From positions 1 to 64,000 of the forward strand of contig CAIXGR010000050.1 of the NCBI GenBank assembly GCA_903919075.1: a stretch of 64,000 nt of DNA, given 5' to 3'. A program made the translations under genes and the position numbers. The DNA is from an uncultured Bacteroidota bacterium. GTDB taxonomy: Bacteria > Bacteroidota > Bacteroidia > Chitinophagales > LD1. The notes beneath the pieces are model-generated. The model was not told the origin of the DNA. It saw nothing but the letters and a program-made list of their open reading frames with translations, and ran no database searches. Position 1 is the stretch's first letter. Every line of letters begins with the position of its first letter. Shown piece after piece: positions 39,603-49,533 of this stretch.

Positions 39603-40628
39603 TTATTTTTTCGTCTTTTCTTTTTCGGGGCCGGCATCTTCAATACTTCCCTTCTTCCAGTATTTACCACCCTTTTGGCCTAATTGAAAACTGCGCGAAA
39701 TAGTAAAACCCATTCTAAATTGTCCCTGTGCCCAGTTATGCGGATTGTATGCTAAAAAATCATTTTCCAAAAGCCCTGCACTATTGGTAAGGTTTACATC
39801 AAATACGTGCCCCCCGGTTTCAAATTCTAATCCAATTCCTAAGGCAGGATAATAAGCAGCGTTCCTAATGCCCCTTAACATTGGAAAATATTCTCTACCC
39901 CCAACACCCGATTTCATAAGCGGGGTATAATATTCAAAAACAATAGCTGAGCGCTTGCTAAATTTAGCCCGCGCCGAAAGGCCCAGTGAAAACAACGCAT
40001 TCTGATCTCCAAGGGGAACAATATTTCTCCATAAAAAAGTGGGGGAAAGCTGAATAGAAAGCCAATCATTAATCTTGCTGGCTACCATTGCCTGCAACAC
40101 ATAACTTAATCTATGCGAAAAACCCGCATACCCTGACGGAAAATAATTCACCATAGAAGGGTCGCTGGAGGGCCGCATACTACTAATAGCCGTGTTACCA
40201 AATACTGTAACTGTAATAGGTATTTTAAAATCTTTGGTTTGCTTTAATACACGATATTTAATATTTGCATTCCACAATTCAGTAACCAATCCTGCGCCTT
40301 TCATTCTTCCAATACCTACAGTAAGGTCATCAGTAATTCCATAATCAACAATAATGCCTATATCGGTGGCAAGGTCAAAACCGAACAACGTATGAATATT
40401 TTGGTTAACCCCAAACATATCTCCAAACCGGTGGCTTACCCTAAAATCGATTGAGTTTTTCTTTACGGTTTCAATAGAATGGCCGGTAATTACTCTTGTG
40501 GTTTTGAAGGTATAAGCAACGTATTCTTTTTTGGGTTGTTGCCCTTGCATAAGGCTATCAAGAACATCCATTTGTGCCGAAGAAACTGCAACAACAAACA
40601 GCATCAAAAGCAAATAAAAATATCTCAT
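39603..40628 (-). CDS. DUF5777-family beta-barrel protein
   Basis: The 341-residue product has a signal peptide (~1-18) and many amphipathic beta strands with alternating aromatic residues (HRFGDMFG, LTVGIGRMKGAG, IKYRVLKQTK, GIGLEFETGGHVFDVNLTNS), which predict an outer-membrane barrel. It closes a three-gene unit with the YceI and cytochrome-like genes. This trio recurs in Bacteroidota (established knowledge), but its joint function is unsettled. Confidence 0.85.
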   Translation of the reverse strand: MRYFYLLLMLFVVAVSSAQMDVLDSLMQGQQPKKEYVAYTFKTTRVITGHSIETVKKNSIDFRVSHRFGDMFGVNQNIHTLFGFDLATDIGIIVDYGITDDLTVGIGRMKGAGLVTELWNANIKYRVLKQTKDFKIPITVTVFGNTAISSMRPSSDPSMVNYFPSGYAGFSHRLSYVLQAMVASKINDWLSIQLSPTFLWRNIVPLGDQNALFSLGLSARAKFSKRSAIVFEYYTPLMKSGVGGREYFPMLRGIRNAAYYPALGIGLEFETGGHVFDVNLTNSAGLLENDFLAYNPHNWAQGQFRMGFTISRSFQLGQKGGKYWKKGSIEDAGPEKEKTKK

Positions 40629-40697
40629 CTTCTTTTCAATTTATGATTAATAAAAATGCCTGTCTAAGCGCTATTAAAACCCCAAAAATCACCAGCC

Positions 40698-41306
40698 TTA
40701 TTTCTGATACTTTTCGAATTTATAATCAATATCTACCTTTACCACCTCGGCAATTTTTGTAAGCACCGCTGTGGGTATTTTAATATCATGGTCCACCAGC
40801 TTAACCTCAAATGCGGCAGTGGCACCTACCGGTTGACCGTTTTTAACCGTAAGCTTCCCTTTTATTTCCTTGTCGCGCTTTACTCCGTGTATCTCAAATG
40901 TGCCCTTAAGCGTAATATCATAAATTCCGTCTTTGCTAAAATCAATATCCTCTACAATTACTGCATCTAAAACACCATACGGATATTTGCCGCTTTCCAT
41001 ATAGTTTTCATTAAAATGTTCTTGCATTAACCCGCTTTTAAATGTACAAGAGGTCATTAAAACTTTGGCTGAAACTTTTTTCGTTTTGGTATTGATAACA
41101 CAAATACTACTGTTAGAAGTAGCCTCAATATCCTCAACCGGCGTAGAAGCAAAAAAATGTGTCTTCCCTTTTGTGCAAACGTAAGTCTCTCCCAGCCGGT
41201 TATCCTGAGCAAAAGCACCGCCAACGATGCTTATAAAAACAGCAATAAGCACACAGGTGGTGCGGCTTATTTTGAAGCTTCCGGGGTTTTTATTTTGTGA
41301 AGTCAT
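40698..41306 (-). CDS. YceI-family secreted lipid-binding protein
   Basis: The 202-residue product has an N-terminal signal (~16-35, ending GGAFAQ) and the YceI lipocalin-like barrel (~38-202): MTSCTFKSGLMQEHFNENYMESGKYP, FEIHGVKRDKEIKGKLTV, DHDIKIP. YceI proteins bind polyisoprenoids or similar lipids in the periplasm. It lies 28 bp after the cytochrome-like lipoprotein gene and 69 bp before the DUF5777 gene. Confidence 0.92.
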   Translation of the reverse strand: MTSQNKNPGSFKISRTTCVLIAVFISIVGGAFAQDNRLGETYVCTKGKTHFFASTPVEDIEATSNSSICVINTKTKKVSAKVLMTSCTFKSGLMQEHFNENYMESGKYPYGVLDAVIVEDIDFSKDGIYDITLKGTFEIHGVKRDKEIKGKLTVKNGQPVGATAAFEVKLVDHDIKIPTAVLTKIAEVVKVDIDYKFEKYQK

Positions 41307-41334
41307 AGGATAAATGCTTTATGGGTTTACACTA

Positions 41335-41709
41335 TTATTGAGGATACTTATTTTCGGCCCAGCATTCCATAGCCGTTATTAAACTATCGGCCAGCGGCCT
41401 TCCGCCTTGTGGCATTGGCATACATCCGTTTTGCTTTACCGAGCATATAACATTTCTAAACTGAAACGCGTTTACTGACGCACTGTATGAAGATAAATCA
41501 ATTCCAAATTGTGCACTGGCTGCATCATGACAAGTAGGTGTACTACAGTATCCATCCAGTATACCTTTTATATGTAGGTTATAGGTGTTACCCTGCGCAC
41601 TTATGCCTGTACAATCCGGCGGAACAGGAATTTTAGTGGCATCTTTTGTACATGAGTAATACGAAACAAGTAACAAAACCATACATGTTGAAATAAAATA
41701 CTTCTTCAT
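41335..41709 (-). CDS. Cytochrome-c-like lipoprotein with CX4CH motif
   Basis: The 124-residue product has a lipoprotein signal (LLLVSYYSC, Cys20). Its core resembles small c-type cytochromes of Bacteroidota (IKGILDGYCSTPTCHDA...PMPQGGRPLADSLI), with a distal Met in GCMPMPQGG. The haem-attachment motif is CSTPTCH, that is CX4CH rather than the usual CX2CH. Haem attachment is therefore likely but not assured. It is the first gene of the trio with YceI and DUF5777. Confidence 0.75.
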   Translation of the reverse strand: MKKYFISTCMVLLLVSYYSCTKDATKIPVPPDCTGISAQGNTYNLHIKGILDGYCSTPTCHDAASAQFGIDLSSYSASVNAFQFRNVICSVKQNGCMPMPQGGRPLADSLITAMECWAENKYPQ

Positions 41710-41850
41710 TATTTACCGTTTTATTTTTTCTGGCGCTTAATTAACCGCCTCTGAAAATTTACAAATTATAAAAACTCATTACAAATAAAATTACAGCTTA
41801 AAAACTAAACATTATAATATGTTTTATATTGAAAGTTAATAGCTTACAAA

Positions 41851-42312
41851 TTATGTTTTGGGGTTAAGCAACTGCCCTGTTGCTTTTTTCGATAACACCC
41901 GGTGAACGATTTTTTCTATTTTTCCCTTTTCATCTATTACAAATATTGTCCGGTGCAGGCCCATGTATTCACGCCCATAAAGTTTTTTTAAACCCCATAC
42001 ACCATAATCATTAATCACTTTTTTATCCTCATCTGCCAACAAAGTATAGGGCAGCTTGTACTTACCAATAAACTTTTTGTGCGATTCGGCCGAATTGGGG
42101 CTAACGCCTAAAATTTCATATCCGCCCTTTCTAAGCATCGAAAAATTGTCACGAAAATTACAAGCTTCAACGGTGCACACTGGCGTATCGTCTTCGGGGT
42201 AGAAAAAGAGAATTAGCTTTTTGCCAGAGAATTGTTTGAGAGTAACAATGCTTCCGTCCTGATCTTTTGCTTTAATAGCAGGGGCTGTATCTCCCTCTTT
42301 TAGCGTTATCAT
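41851..42312 (-). CDS. bcp: Bcp-type thioredoxin-dependent thiol peroxidase
   Basis: The 153-residue peroxiredoxin of the BCP/PrxQ class reduces hydrogen and organic peroxides with electrons from thioredoxin. The active segment FYPEDDTPVCTVEACNFRD keeps both the peroxidatic Cys and the resolving Cys five residues later; Val replaces the more common Gly just before the first. The rest (ILGVSPNSAESHKKFIGKYKLP, TIFVIDEKGKI) is typical. Single gene. Confidence 0.93.
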   Translation of the reverse strand: MITLKEGDTAPAIKAKDQDGSIVTLKQFSGKKLILFFYPEDDTPVCTVEACNFRDNFSMLRKGGYEILGVSPNSAESHKKFIGKYKLPYTLLADEDKKVINDYGVWGLKKLYGREYMGLHRTIFVIDEKGKIEKIVHRVLSKKATGQLLNPKT

Positions 42313-42460
42313 AGTGTTTTATTTAATCAATTTGCTCAATAAAAATCATATTCCGCTATAGGGGGCAAGTAGCGAAACTTTTAAAAAACCTGCAATTTAA
42401 ACACTTGAAGATTTTGGTCTTTCTTTTGTATCAAAATAAGATAGCGTGTTTAAACACACA

Positions 42461-44266
42461 TTATAATTTGAATTTTAACGCCAGCTGGGCAATATTGTTG
42501 CGTTCGTCAATCACAAGAACCTTAAAAATATGGTCTCCGGCTTTTAGTGCAGGGTTAAGTGTATGGCTAAGAGTGGCAGTTTTAGCATCAAATTCTGTTA
42601 GCACCCATTCGCCATCTAAATAAGTATCAAATTTTGAGATTCCGGAAAGATTATCGCTAATTTTAAAGTGTACCTTTTTAACTCCTCTAATGTTTTTACC
42701 CTGCGTAAGGTTTATTGGAACAATACGTGGTGCCGTGGTATCAATTTTAATATAGTAGGTGCCAAACCTCCGGTTTCGGGCAGTTATATATCCATTTTCG
42801 CTTTTACCACCACATGAGGTTTCATCTCCTTTATCATCCTTACATATTACCAGTGCCTTATCTATTAGCTTACTATCAAGGTTTTCTGGCTTAATTGAAA
42901 TATTAAACCAGCCATAGGTCCACGTTGAGCTATTACCCACCTCATGAACTTTGGAAAAAATATTAGGTTCGGCTGATACACTTGATGAGTAATTAAAATA
43001 AACTGTATCGAACAGGCAGCCTACGGGCACTTTTAATTTGATATCAGGATTTGAAAACTCGTTAGGCTTATCATAATCAAAACGCGAAAGATAGGGAGCA
43101 TCTTTGCCCTTAAATAATATACTTGTTTTGTCAAAAACCATTTTAAACCGAATTATAGAAGTGTTACCCGCGTAATCACTTGCCTCTATTTTAATATCGT
43201 GTGCTTTCCCATCCGAAATATCTACAATTCCCCGGTTTTCAAGATTACTAAATAACGGTCCTCGATTGCCCGGCTCAACAAAACATTTATTGAAATAGGT
43301 AGCTTTTTCGCGGTTAAATATGGGGTAGTCCATATAGCTTATTACATACCGGGCATCGGGAATAGAAAAGCGATCCATTTTAAATTCGTATTTCTCCTTT
43401 CCATTATCATACAGTTTCATGTTATAAATACCCACTTTGTTTTTGGTATCGTTCATGGCATCGTAGGTGTTTACGGCAATTCCAACCTTTCCGGCATTTA
43501 GTTTTATCTCTCCATCTGCAACCTCGTATAAACTATCGATGCCAACAACTTTCACTCTATAGCCATCACAACTATATTTCAGCTCATCTAAAGCATAAAA
43601 CTTTAAAGAGCTAACCAAAGGACGCATATTGTCTTTAACCGGTATGCCAAACAACAATGGGTTAATAGGACGTTCGCTTGAATCGCGAATTTCGAAATGA
43701 AGATGAGGACCACCGGAACTACCGGTATTGCCGCTTAGTGCAATTACATCTCCCTGCTTAACCGGAAACTCACTTGCAGATAAACTGATATCTACGGAAA
43801 AAGATTTTTTGGCGTATTGCTCTTTGCGCAAGCGCGTCATTAATTGCGAATTAAATTCTTTCAGGTGTCCGTACATAGTAACATACCCGTTGGGATGTGT
43901 AATGTAAAGCGCATTGCCATACCCTGATGCAGAAACATTGATACGCGAAACGTAACCGGAAGCCGAAGCGTATACCTTATAACCCTCTCCTTCGTTTGTT
44001 TTAAAATCCAATCCGGTGTGGAAGTGACCGCTACGGGGTTCGCCAAAATTTCCGGCAAGGGTAAGCTGCCCATACAAAGGTGGTTTGAAATAGTTTTTGG
44101 GATATGAAATTTCGACAGGTGCAATCGGATTACTTACCGGAGCAATAACAACACGCGGCTTATTGAACGATGCATTTAATATTAAACAGCAAATCAAAAT
44201 AAGATAACCGGGTATCTTTTTTGCAATTACTCCGGATTGAAAGTTGGATATATATATATATAACAT
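42461..44266 (-). CDS. M23-family peptidoglycan endopeptidase
   Basis: About 601 residues from ATG 44266; GTG 44272, overlapping the LOG gene stop, is an alternative. A membrane/signal segment (~17-35) precedes a LytM domain (~60-215) with zinc ligands in GHFHTGLDF (HxxxD) and HLHFE. The remaining ~390 residues are beta-sandwich-like with no catalytic motif. It should cut cross-link peptides of peptidoglycan in the periplasm. A 15-base AT repeat sits directly after the start codon (see 44248-44262). A weak hairpin (42354-42374) downstream may terminate it. Confidence 0.88.
   Translation of the reverse strand: MLYIYISNFQSGVIAKKIPGYLILICCLILNASFNKPRVVIAPVSNPIAPVEISYPKNYFKPPLYGQLTLAGNFGEPRSGHFHTGLDFKTNEGEGYKVYASASGYVSRINVSASGYGNALYITHPNGYVTMYGHLKEFNSQLMTRLRKEQYAKKSFSVDISLSASEFPVKQGDVIALSGNTGSSGGPHLHFEIRDSSERPINPLLFGIPVKDNMRPLVSSLKFYALDELKYSCDGYRVKVVGIDSLYEVADGEIKLNAGKVGIAVNTYDAMNDTKNKVGIYNMKLYDNGKEKYEFKMDRFSIPDARYVISYMDYPIFNREKATYFNKCFVEPGNRGPLFSNLENRGIVDISDGKAHDIKIEASDYAGNTSIIRFKMVFDKTSILFKGKDAPYLSRFDYDKPNEFSNPDIKLKVPVGCLFDTVYFNYSSSVSAEPNIFSKVHEVGNSSTWTYGWFNISIKPENLDSKLIDKALVICKDDKGDETSCGGKSENGYITARNRRFGTYYIKIDTTAPRIVPINLTQGKNIRGVKKVHFKISDNLSGISKFDTYLDGEWVLTEFDAKTATLSHTLNPALKAGDHIFKVLVIDERNNIAQLALKFKL
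44248..44262. repeat. AT dinucleotide tract at the start of the M23 gene
   Basis: Seven and a half AT units lie between the start codon and the membrane segment of the M23 peptidase gene, coding for LYIYI. A change of one unit would shift the frame of everything that follows, because no other start codon lies between the tract and the mature protein. Confidence 0.8.
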
Positions 44267-44271
44267 AAGCA

Positions 44272-44958
44272 CTAGAGGCGCATATTGGGCTTCAGCTCTT
44301 CTTTTTTATAGAAATTGTTAATGATTTTTACAACGCGGTCTGGGTCGTCGGTTATTTCGAAAAGCTTTAAGTCTTTTTCATGGATATAATTTTCTTCGCC
44401 CAACATAGTTTCTTTTACCCAATCTAACAGGCCTTTCCAATATTGTTCGCCTACAAATATTAAAGGAACTTTGTCGGATTTTTTTGTTTGAACCAATGTG
44501 AGGACTTCGAACATTTCATCCATAGTGCCAAAGCCACCGGGCATAAAAATAAATGCCTGCGCATATCGGATAAACATAACCTTACGCGCAAAAAAGTATT
44601 TAAAGATTAGCAGTTTGTCTGCATCAATATAGTCGTTCCAGTCTTGCTCCATATGCAACTCGATGTGCAAACCTACTGAAGCGCCTTTACCTTTTTGTGC
44701 CCCAAGGTTACCGGCTTCCATAATGCCGGGACCGCCACCGGTAATAATACCGTAGCCTTCTTTGGCAAGTTTTTCGCCTACCTCAACAGCTAATTTATAA
44801 TACTTGTTGTCAGGCTTTGTGCGTGCCGAGCCGAAAATGGAAATACAAGGGCCGAATCGTTCCATCTTTTCGAACCCGTCAACAAATTCGCTCATAATTT
44901 TGAACATTCTCCAGCTTGAATCTGCCTTTAGTTCCGACCAGTTTTTCTTTTTTGCCAT
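44272..44958 (-). CDS. LOG-family nucleotide-binding protein (lysine decarboxylase-like)
   Basis: The 228-residue product carries the LOG signature PGGFGTMDEMFE and the Rossmann-like GGGPGIMEAGNLGA. LOG enzymes hydrolyse cytokinin riboside monophosphates or similar nucleotide N-glycosidic bonds; the lysine-decarboxylase name in databases is historical. The physiological substrate here is unknown. It is flanked closely by the symporter (22 bp) and the M23 gene (overlap). Confidence 0.9.
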   Translation of the reverse strand: MAKKKNWSELKADSSWRMFKIMSEFVDGFEKMERFGPCISIFGSARTKPDNKYYKLAVEVGEKLAKEGYGIITGGGPGIMEAGNLGAQKGKGASVGLHIELHMEQDWNDYIDADKLLIFKYFFARKVMFIRYAQAFIFMPGGFGTMDEMFEVLTLVQTKKSDKVPLIFVGEQYWKGLLDWVKETMLGEENYIHEKDLKLFEITDDPDRVVKIINNFYKKEELKPNMRL

Positions 44959-44980
44959 AAGTAATTCTGTTTTCTATCAA

Positions 44981-46468
44981 CTAGTTCATTGATAGGTTAT
45001 TTAAATTAAAAATTGTGTTGTTGTTTTTTGATGATATAAAATACAATCCTATAAATGTAATCAATCCGTTTACAAGTAATACTTCAAAACCCATTTGGTA
45101 GCCTGAGAATATTTCTACCGAAAATTTATCTAATAAAAAACTTATTACCGGCGATGCTAAACAAACAAATGGAGCTAACCGGTCGTTTACTTTTCGTTGT
45201 GTAAGCAACCCAAACGCAAACAACCCCAGCAAAGGCCCATAAGTGTACCCTGCAATTTTCAATAAGGTATTAATGATAGAACCGTCGTTAATCAGCTTAA
45301 AAAATACAATTACAATTAAAAAAAATATCGCCACACCCAGGTGAACAATCCGTCTGGTGTTTGTTTTGTCCTCTTCACTCCAATCGCTCCTTTCTTTCAT
45401 GCCAAGTATATCAATACAAAACGAAGAAGTAAGCGCAGTAATAGCACCATCAGCGCTGGGAAATAAAGCCGATACCAAACCCACAACAAAAACAACAGCG
45501 GCAAATGGTGGCAGATATTGCAATGCTATAGTTGGAAAAATATCATCAGGGTATGCCGGATGAGCGATGTTTTTCTCTGCCATATATAAATACAGAATGC
45601 CGCCTAGAAATAGAAAAAGTAGATTCACAAAAACTACTACCAAACTAAATACAACCATATTTTTCTGCGACTCGCCGAGTGTTTTTACGCTGATATTTTT
45701 TTGCATCATCTCCTGATCGAGCCCCGTCATAGTGATGGTAATAAACATGCCGCTTATAATTTGCTTTGCCCAAAAACCTTTCGAGCGCCAATCGGTATCA
45801 AAGAAACGAGTGTAGCCCTTTGCTTCTATTGAAGCATACATTTCGGTAAACGACAAATGCAGACCGGAGCCAATGATGAAAACTTTAACTACCAATGCGA
45901 GTATCATAAATGTAGTTTGCAAGGTATCGGTCCACACAATAGTTTTTACACCGCCTTTAAAAGTATAAAGCAGTATCATCAACAAAATGACAAAGACTGT
46001 AATTATAAAAGGAACATGCCATGCATCTAACATAAAAACCTGCAATACATTCAACACTAAAAAAATACGGATGGAAGCTCCGAGCGTACGTGAAAGAAGA
46101 AAAAATGAAGCACCGGTTTTATACGACATTTTACCAAAGCGCGATTGCAGATAGGTATAAATGGATGTGAGATTTAATTTGTAATAAAGTGGAAGCAACA
46201 CAAATGCAATGACAAAGTAACCAAGCAAATAACCTATTACTACCTGCATATATGTAAAGTGCGCTTTTTCAACACCGCCCGGCACACTCATAAACGTAAC
46301 GCCCGATAGCGAGGTGCCTATCATACCGTAAGCTACTAAATACCACTTCGAACTTTTTTTGCCGATGAAAAAAGACTCGTTTGTTGCATCGCGAGCAGTA
46401 TAAAAGGCAATACCAAGCAGTAAAGCGAAGTAGGCAAAAACAATAAGTAAAATGATGCCGGAAATCAA
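44981..46468 (-). CDS. Sodium:solute symporter (SSS family)
   Basis: The 495-residue protein has about 13 helices and SSS motifs: AYGMIGTSLSGVTFMSVPG (Na+ site, helix 1-2), a VGLVSALFPSADGAITALTSS segment (Na+ site, helix 8) and RLAPFVCLASPVISF near the C terminus. It imports an organic solute with Na+. The start appears to be TTG 46468, since no ATG lies before the first helix. The neighbouring sugar-nucleotide genes hint at, but do not prove, a sugar or sialic-acid-like substrate. Confidence 0.9.
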   Translation of the reverse strand: MISGIILLIVFAYFALLLGIAFYTARDATNESFFIGKKSSKWYLVAYGMIGTSLSGVTFMSVPGGVEKAHFTYMQVVIGYLLGYFVIAFVLLPLYYKLNLTSIYTYLQSRFGKMSYKTGASFFLLSRTLGASIRIFLVLNVLQVFMLDAWHVPFIITVFVILLMILLYTFKGGVKTIVWTDTLQTTFMILALVVKVFIIGSGLHLSFTEMYASIEAKGYTRFFDTDWRSKGFWAKQIISGMFITITMTGLDQEMMQKNISVKTLGESQKNMVVFSLVVVFVNLLFLFLGGILYLYMAEKNIAHPAYPDDIFPTIALQYLPPFAAVVFVVGLVSALFPSADGAITALTSSFCIDILGMKERSDWSEEDKTNTRRIVHLGVAIFFLIVIVFFKLINDGSIINTLLKIAGYTYGPLLGLFAFGLLTQRKVNDRLAPFVCLASPVISFLLDKFSVEIFSGYQMGFEVLLVNGLITFIGLYFISSKNNNTIFNLNNLSMN

Positions 46469-46548
46469 CCCTTGGGTGTTTTCAACAAAGAAAAGTTTTA
46501 AAGGTGTAGCACGCGTTCGGAATTATGAACAATAAATTGTGAGAATGG

Positions 46549-47610
46549 CTATCGATTACTCATTACTTGCTCCCAAGCCCAGGCAGTGCTCATCATAGTA
46601 TCGAGGTCGCGTTTTATTTCCCAGCCTATATTATTTTTTGCCTTGTTATTGTTAGCATAAATGGCAATTACATCGCCAGCCCTGCGCTCGCCGAATTTCC
46701 AGTTTAGCTTTTGCCCGCTTACGCGCTCGAAAGATTGAATAGCTTCCAGAACAGTTACCCCATTGCCTGTGCCAAGGTTAAAAATCATAGGCGGGGGCAT
46801 AGGGTCGCTTCCGAGAGATTGTTTGGTGTGAAGCAAATGCTGCAATGCCTTGGTATGGGCATTGGCAATGTCCATTACATGAATATAATCGCGTATGCAC
46901 GTACCGTCACGCGTAGGATAGTCTTTACCGTAAACAACAAACTCCTGAAATTTACCCATGGCAGTACCGGTAATACGTGGCACAACCGCAGTAATTACAT
47001 CGGTAGAATCTTCACCTAACTTTCCGCTTTCATGCGCACCTACCGGATTGAAATAACGTAACAAAACAAACCGGGCAGCCGATTTTTTTGCATAATCATT
47101 AATAATATCCTCTCCTATTTGTTTTGTTCGGGCATAAGGTGATTCAGCAACACCAAGCGCTGTTTCTTCTGTAACCGGTAATTCTGTGGTATTACCATAC
47201 ACTGAGCACGAAGAAGAAAATACAAAATTTTTAATTCCGAACTCGCCGGTTAACTCCAGTAAATTAATCAGTGAGTCAAGATTATTGCGATAGTATAATA
47301 GTGGCTTTTGTACCGACTCCGGAACAGATTTTAAGGCTGCAAAATGAATAATACCTTCTATACCTTTTTCCTGCTGAAACACTTTACGAATAGCTTCTTT
47401 ATCGCAAAGGTCGATTTGGTAATTTTTTATTTCATGGCCGGTAATGTCTTGAATCCGTTTAATGGTTAGTGGCTTTGAGCGAATATTATTATCAATACTT
47501 ACTACACCAAAACCATTGTTTAAAAGGTCGACAACAGTATGTGAACCTATATAGCCACAGCCGCCGGTTACTAAAATTTTAGGACCTGAGTTTTGAGTTG
47601 AGGATTGCAA
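46549..47610 (-). CDS. galE: UDP-glucose 4-epimerase
   Basis: The 353-residue extended SDR enzyme interconverts UDP-glucose and UDP-galactose with bound NAD+. Motifs: GGCGYIGSHT (NAD-binding), SSCSVYG (catalytic Ser region), SPYARTKQIGED (Tyr-x3-Lys), and RDYIHVMDIANAH followed by NLGTGNGVTVLEAI, all typical of GalE. The start is TTG 47610. It is the last of the nucleotide-sugar genes, 17 bp after the preceding epimerase gene. Confidence 0.93.
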   Translation of the reverse strand: MQSSTQNSGPKILVTGGCGYIGSHTVVDLLNNGFGVVSIDNNIRSKPLTIKRIQDITGHEIKNYQIDLCDKEAIRKVFQQEKGIEGIIHFAALKSVPESVQKPLLYYRNNLDSLINLLELTGEFGIKNFVFSSSCSVYGNTTELPVTEETALGVAESPYARTKQIGEDIINDYAKKSAARFVLLRYFNPVGAHESGKLGEDSTDVITAVVPRITGTAMGKFQEFVVYGKDYPTRDGTCIRDYIHVMDIANAHTKALQHLLHTKQSLGSDPMPPPMIFNLGTGNGVTVLEAIQSFERVSGQKLNWKFGERRAGDVIAIYANNNKAKNNIGWEIKRDLDTMMSTAWAWEQVMSNR

Positions 47611-47627
47611 AGCTGAAGTTTAAATTA

Positions 47628-48566
47628 TCAATAATTATACTGTCCGCTTTCAATCGTTTTGCGGATACCTTCTTCCAATGATGTTGTGGCTCTGCCCAGT
47701 AGTTTTTCCATTTTACTAATGTCGGGCTTGCGGCGGGTCATGTCGCCTTCTTTAAGTGCCGGTGCGTGAACCAATTCAGATTTTGAGCCTGTAATTTTTA
47801 CAATCATTTTGGCCAAATTAAGAATGGTAATTTCGAAATCGCTACCCACGTTTACCACATCATTTACATATGCGTTATTGTAAAGAGCATTTACACAAGC
47901 CGCAACGTTATCATCTTTGTAACAGAAAGTTCTGGTTTGCGAACCATCGCCGTATATGTTGATTTTGTGACCGGATAAAGCCGCTTTAATAAAACGCGAC
48001 ATTACAAAATCGTTGCTTTGCTTGGGGCCGTAAGTATTGAAAAATCTGAATATGGTATAATCCAAATCATACTCCTGCTTGTATGAACGAAGGAATGCTT
48101 CGCCTACGTTTTTTACTACTGCGTATGGCAAGCGTGAGTTGAGAGGAGTAGTTAATTCGTTCTGCGGATGCTCGAATGGCTCTCCATAAACTTCGGATGA
48201 AGAAGAGAAAAACACTCTTTTTACTCCGGTGTTTTTGCAAAGATTAAGTATGTGTTTAATGCCTTGTATATCCTGAAGTACTGAAACCGGATTTTCTAAA
48301 GTGCGCTTTACACCTACTACTGCTGCATAATGAAATACATAGTCGAATTTATAGGCGGTCATCACGTCGGCTATGTCGCGATATTCATTGCAATTGCATT
48401 TAATGAATTTCCAGTTGCCATTATTTTTTTCGGGAAGGCGTTTTACGTTACCGGTAGAAAGATCATCGACAATTACTACAAAGTTTTCAGGGTATTCAAT
48501 AAGCTTATCTACAAGGCAGCTTCCTATAAAGCCCGCACCACCTGTTATTAAAATTTTGCCTACCAT
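47628..48566 (-). CDS. NAD-dependent nucleotide-sugar epimerase/dehydratase
   Basis: The 312-residue extended SDR enzyme has GGAGFIGSCLVDKL (NAD-binding), SSSSEVYGEP, LPYAVVKNVGE (Tyr-x3-Lys), FRFFNTYGPKQ and GDGSQTRTFCYKDD. The overall form is like UDP-glucuronate decarboxylases and dTDP-glucose 4,6-dehydratases; the Ser/Tyr/Lys set is present but the substrate cannot be fixed. It lies between rfbA and galE in a tight unit that makes activated sugars for surface polysaccharide. Confidence 0.85.
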   Translation of the reverse strand: MVGKILITGGAGFIGSCLVDKLIEYPENFVVIVDDLSTGNVKRLPEKNNGNWKFIKCNCNEYRDIADVMTAYKFDYVFHYAAVVGVKRTLENPVSVLQDIQGIKHILNLCKNTGVKRVFFSSSSEVYGEPFEHPQNELTTPLNSRLPYAVVKNVGEAFLRSYKQEYDLDYTIFRFFNTYGPKQSNDFVMSRFIKAALSGHKINIYGDGSQTRTFCYKDDNVAACVNALYNNAYVNDVVNVGSDFEITILNLAKMIVKITGSKSELVHAPALKEGDMTRRKPDISKMEKLLGRATTSLEEGIRKTIESGQYNY

Positions 48567-48596
48567 ACTATTTCACTTTATATAGTTATATCAAAC

Positions 48597-49457
<861 letters not shown>

Positions 49458-49533
49458 GAGCAATCTTATTGAGCGCAAATTAAAAAAAACTATTTACGAG
49501 AAGGTAATTTCTGTTAAAGCCTTGTTTTTAAGC

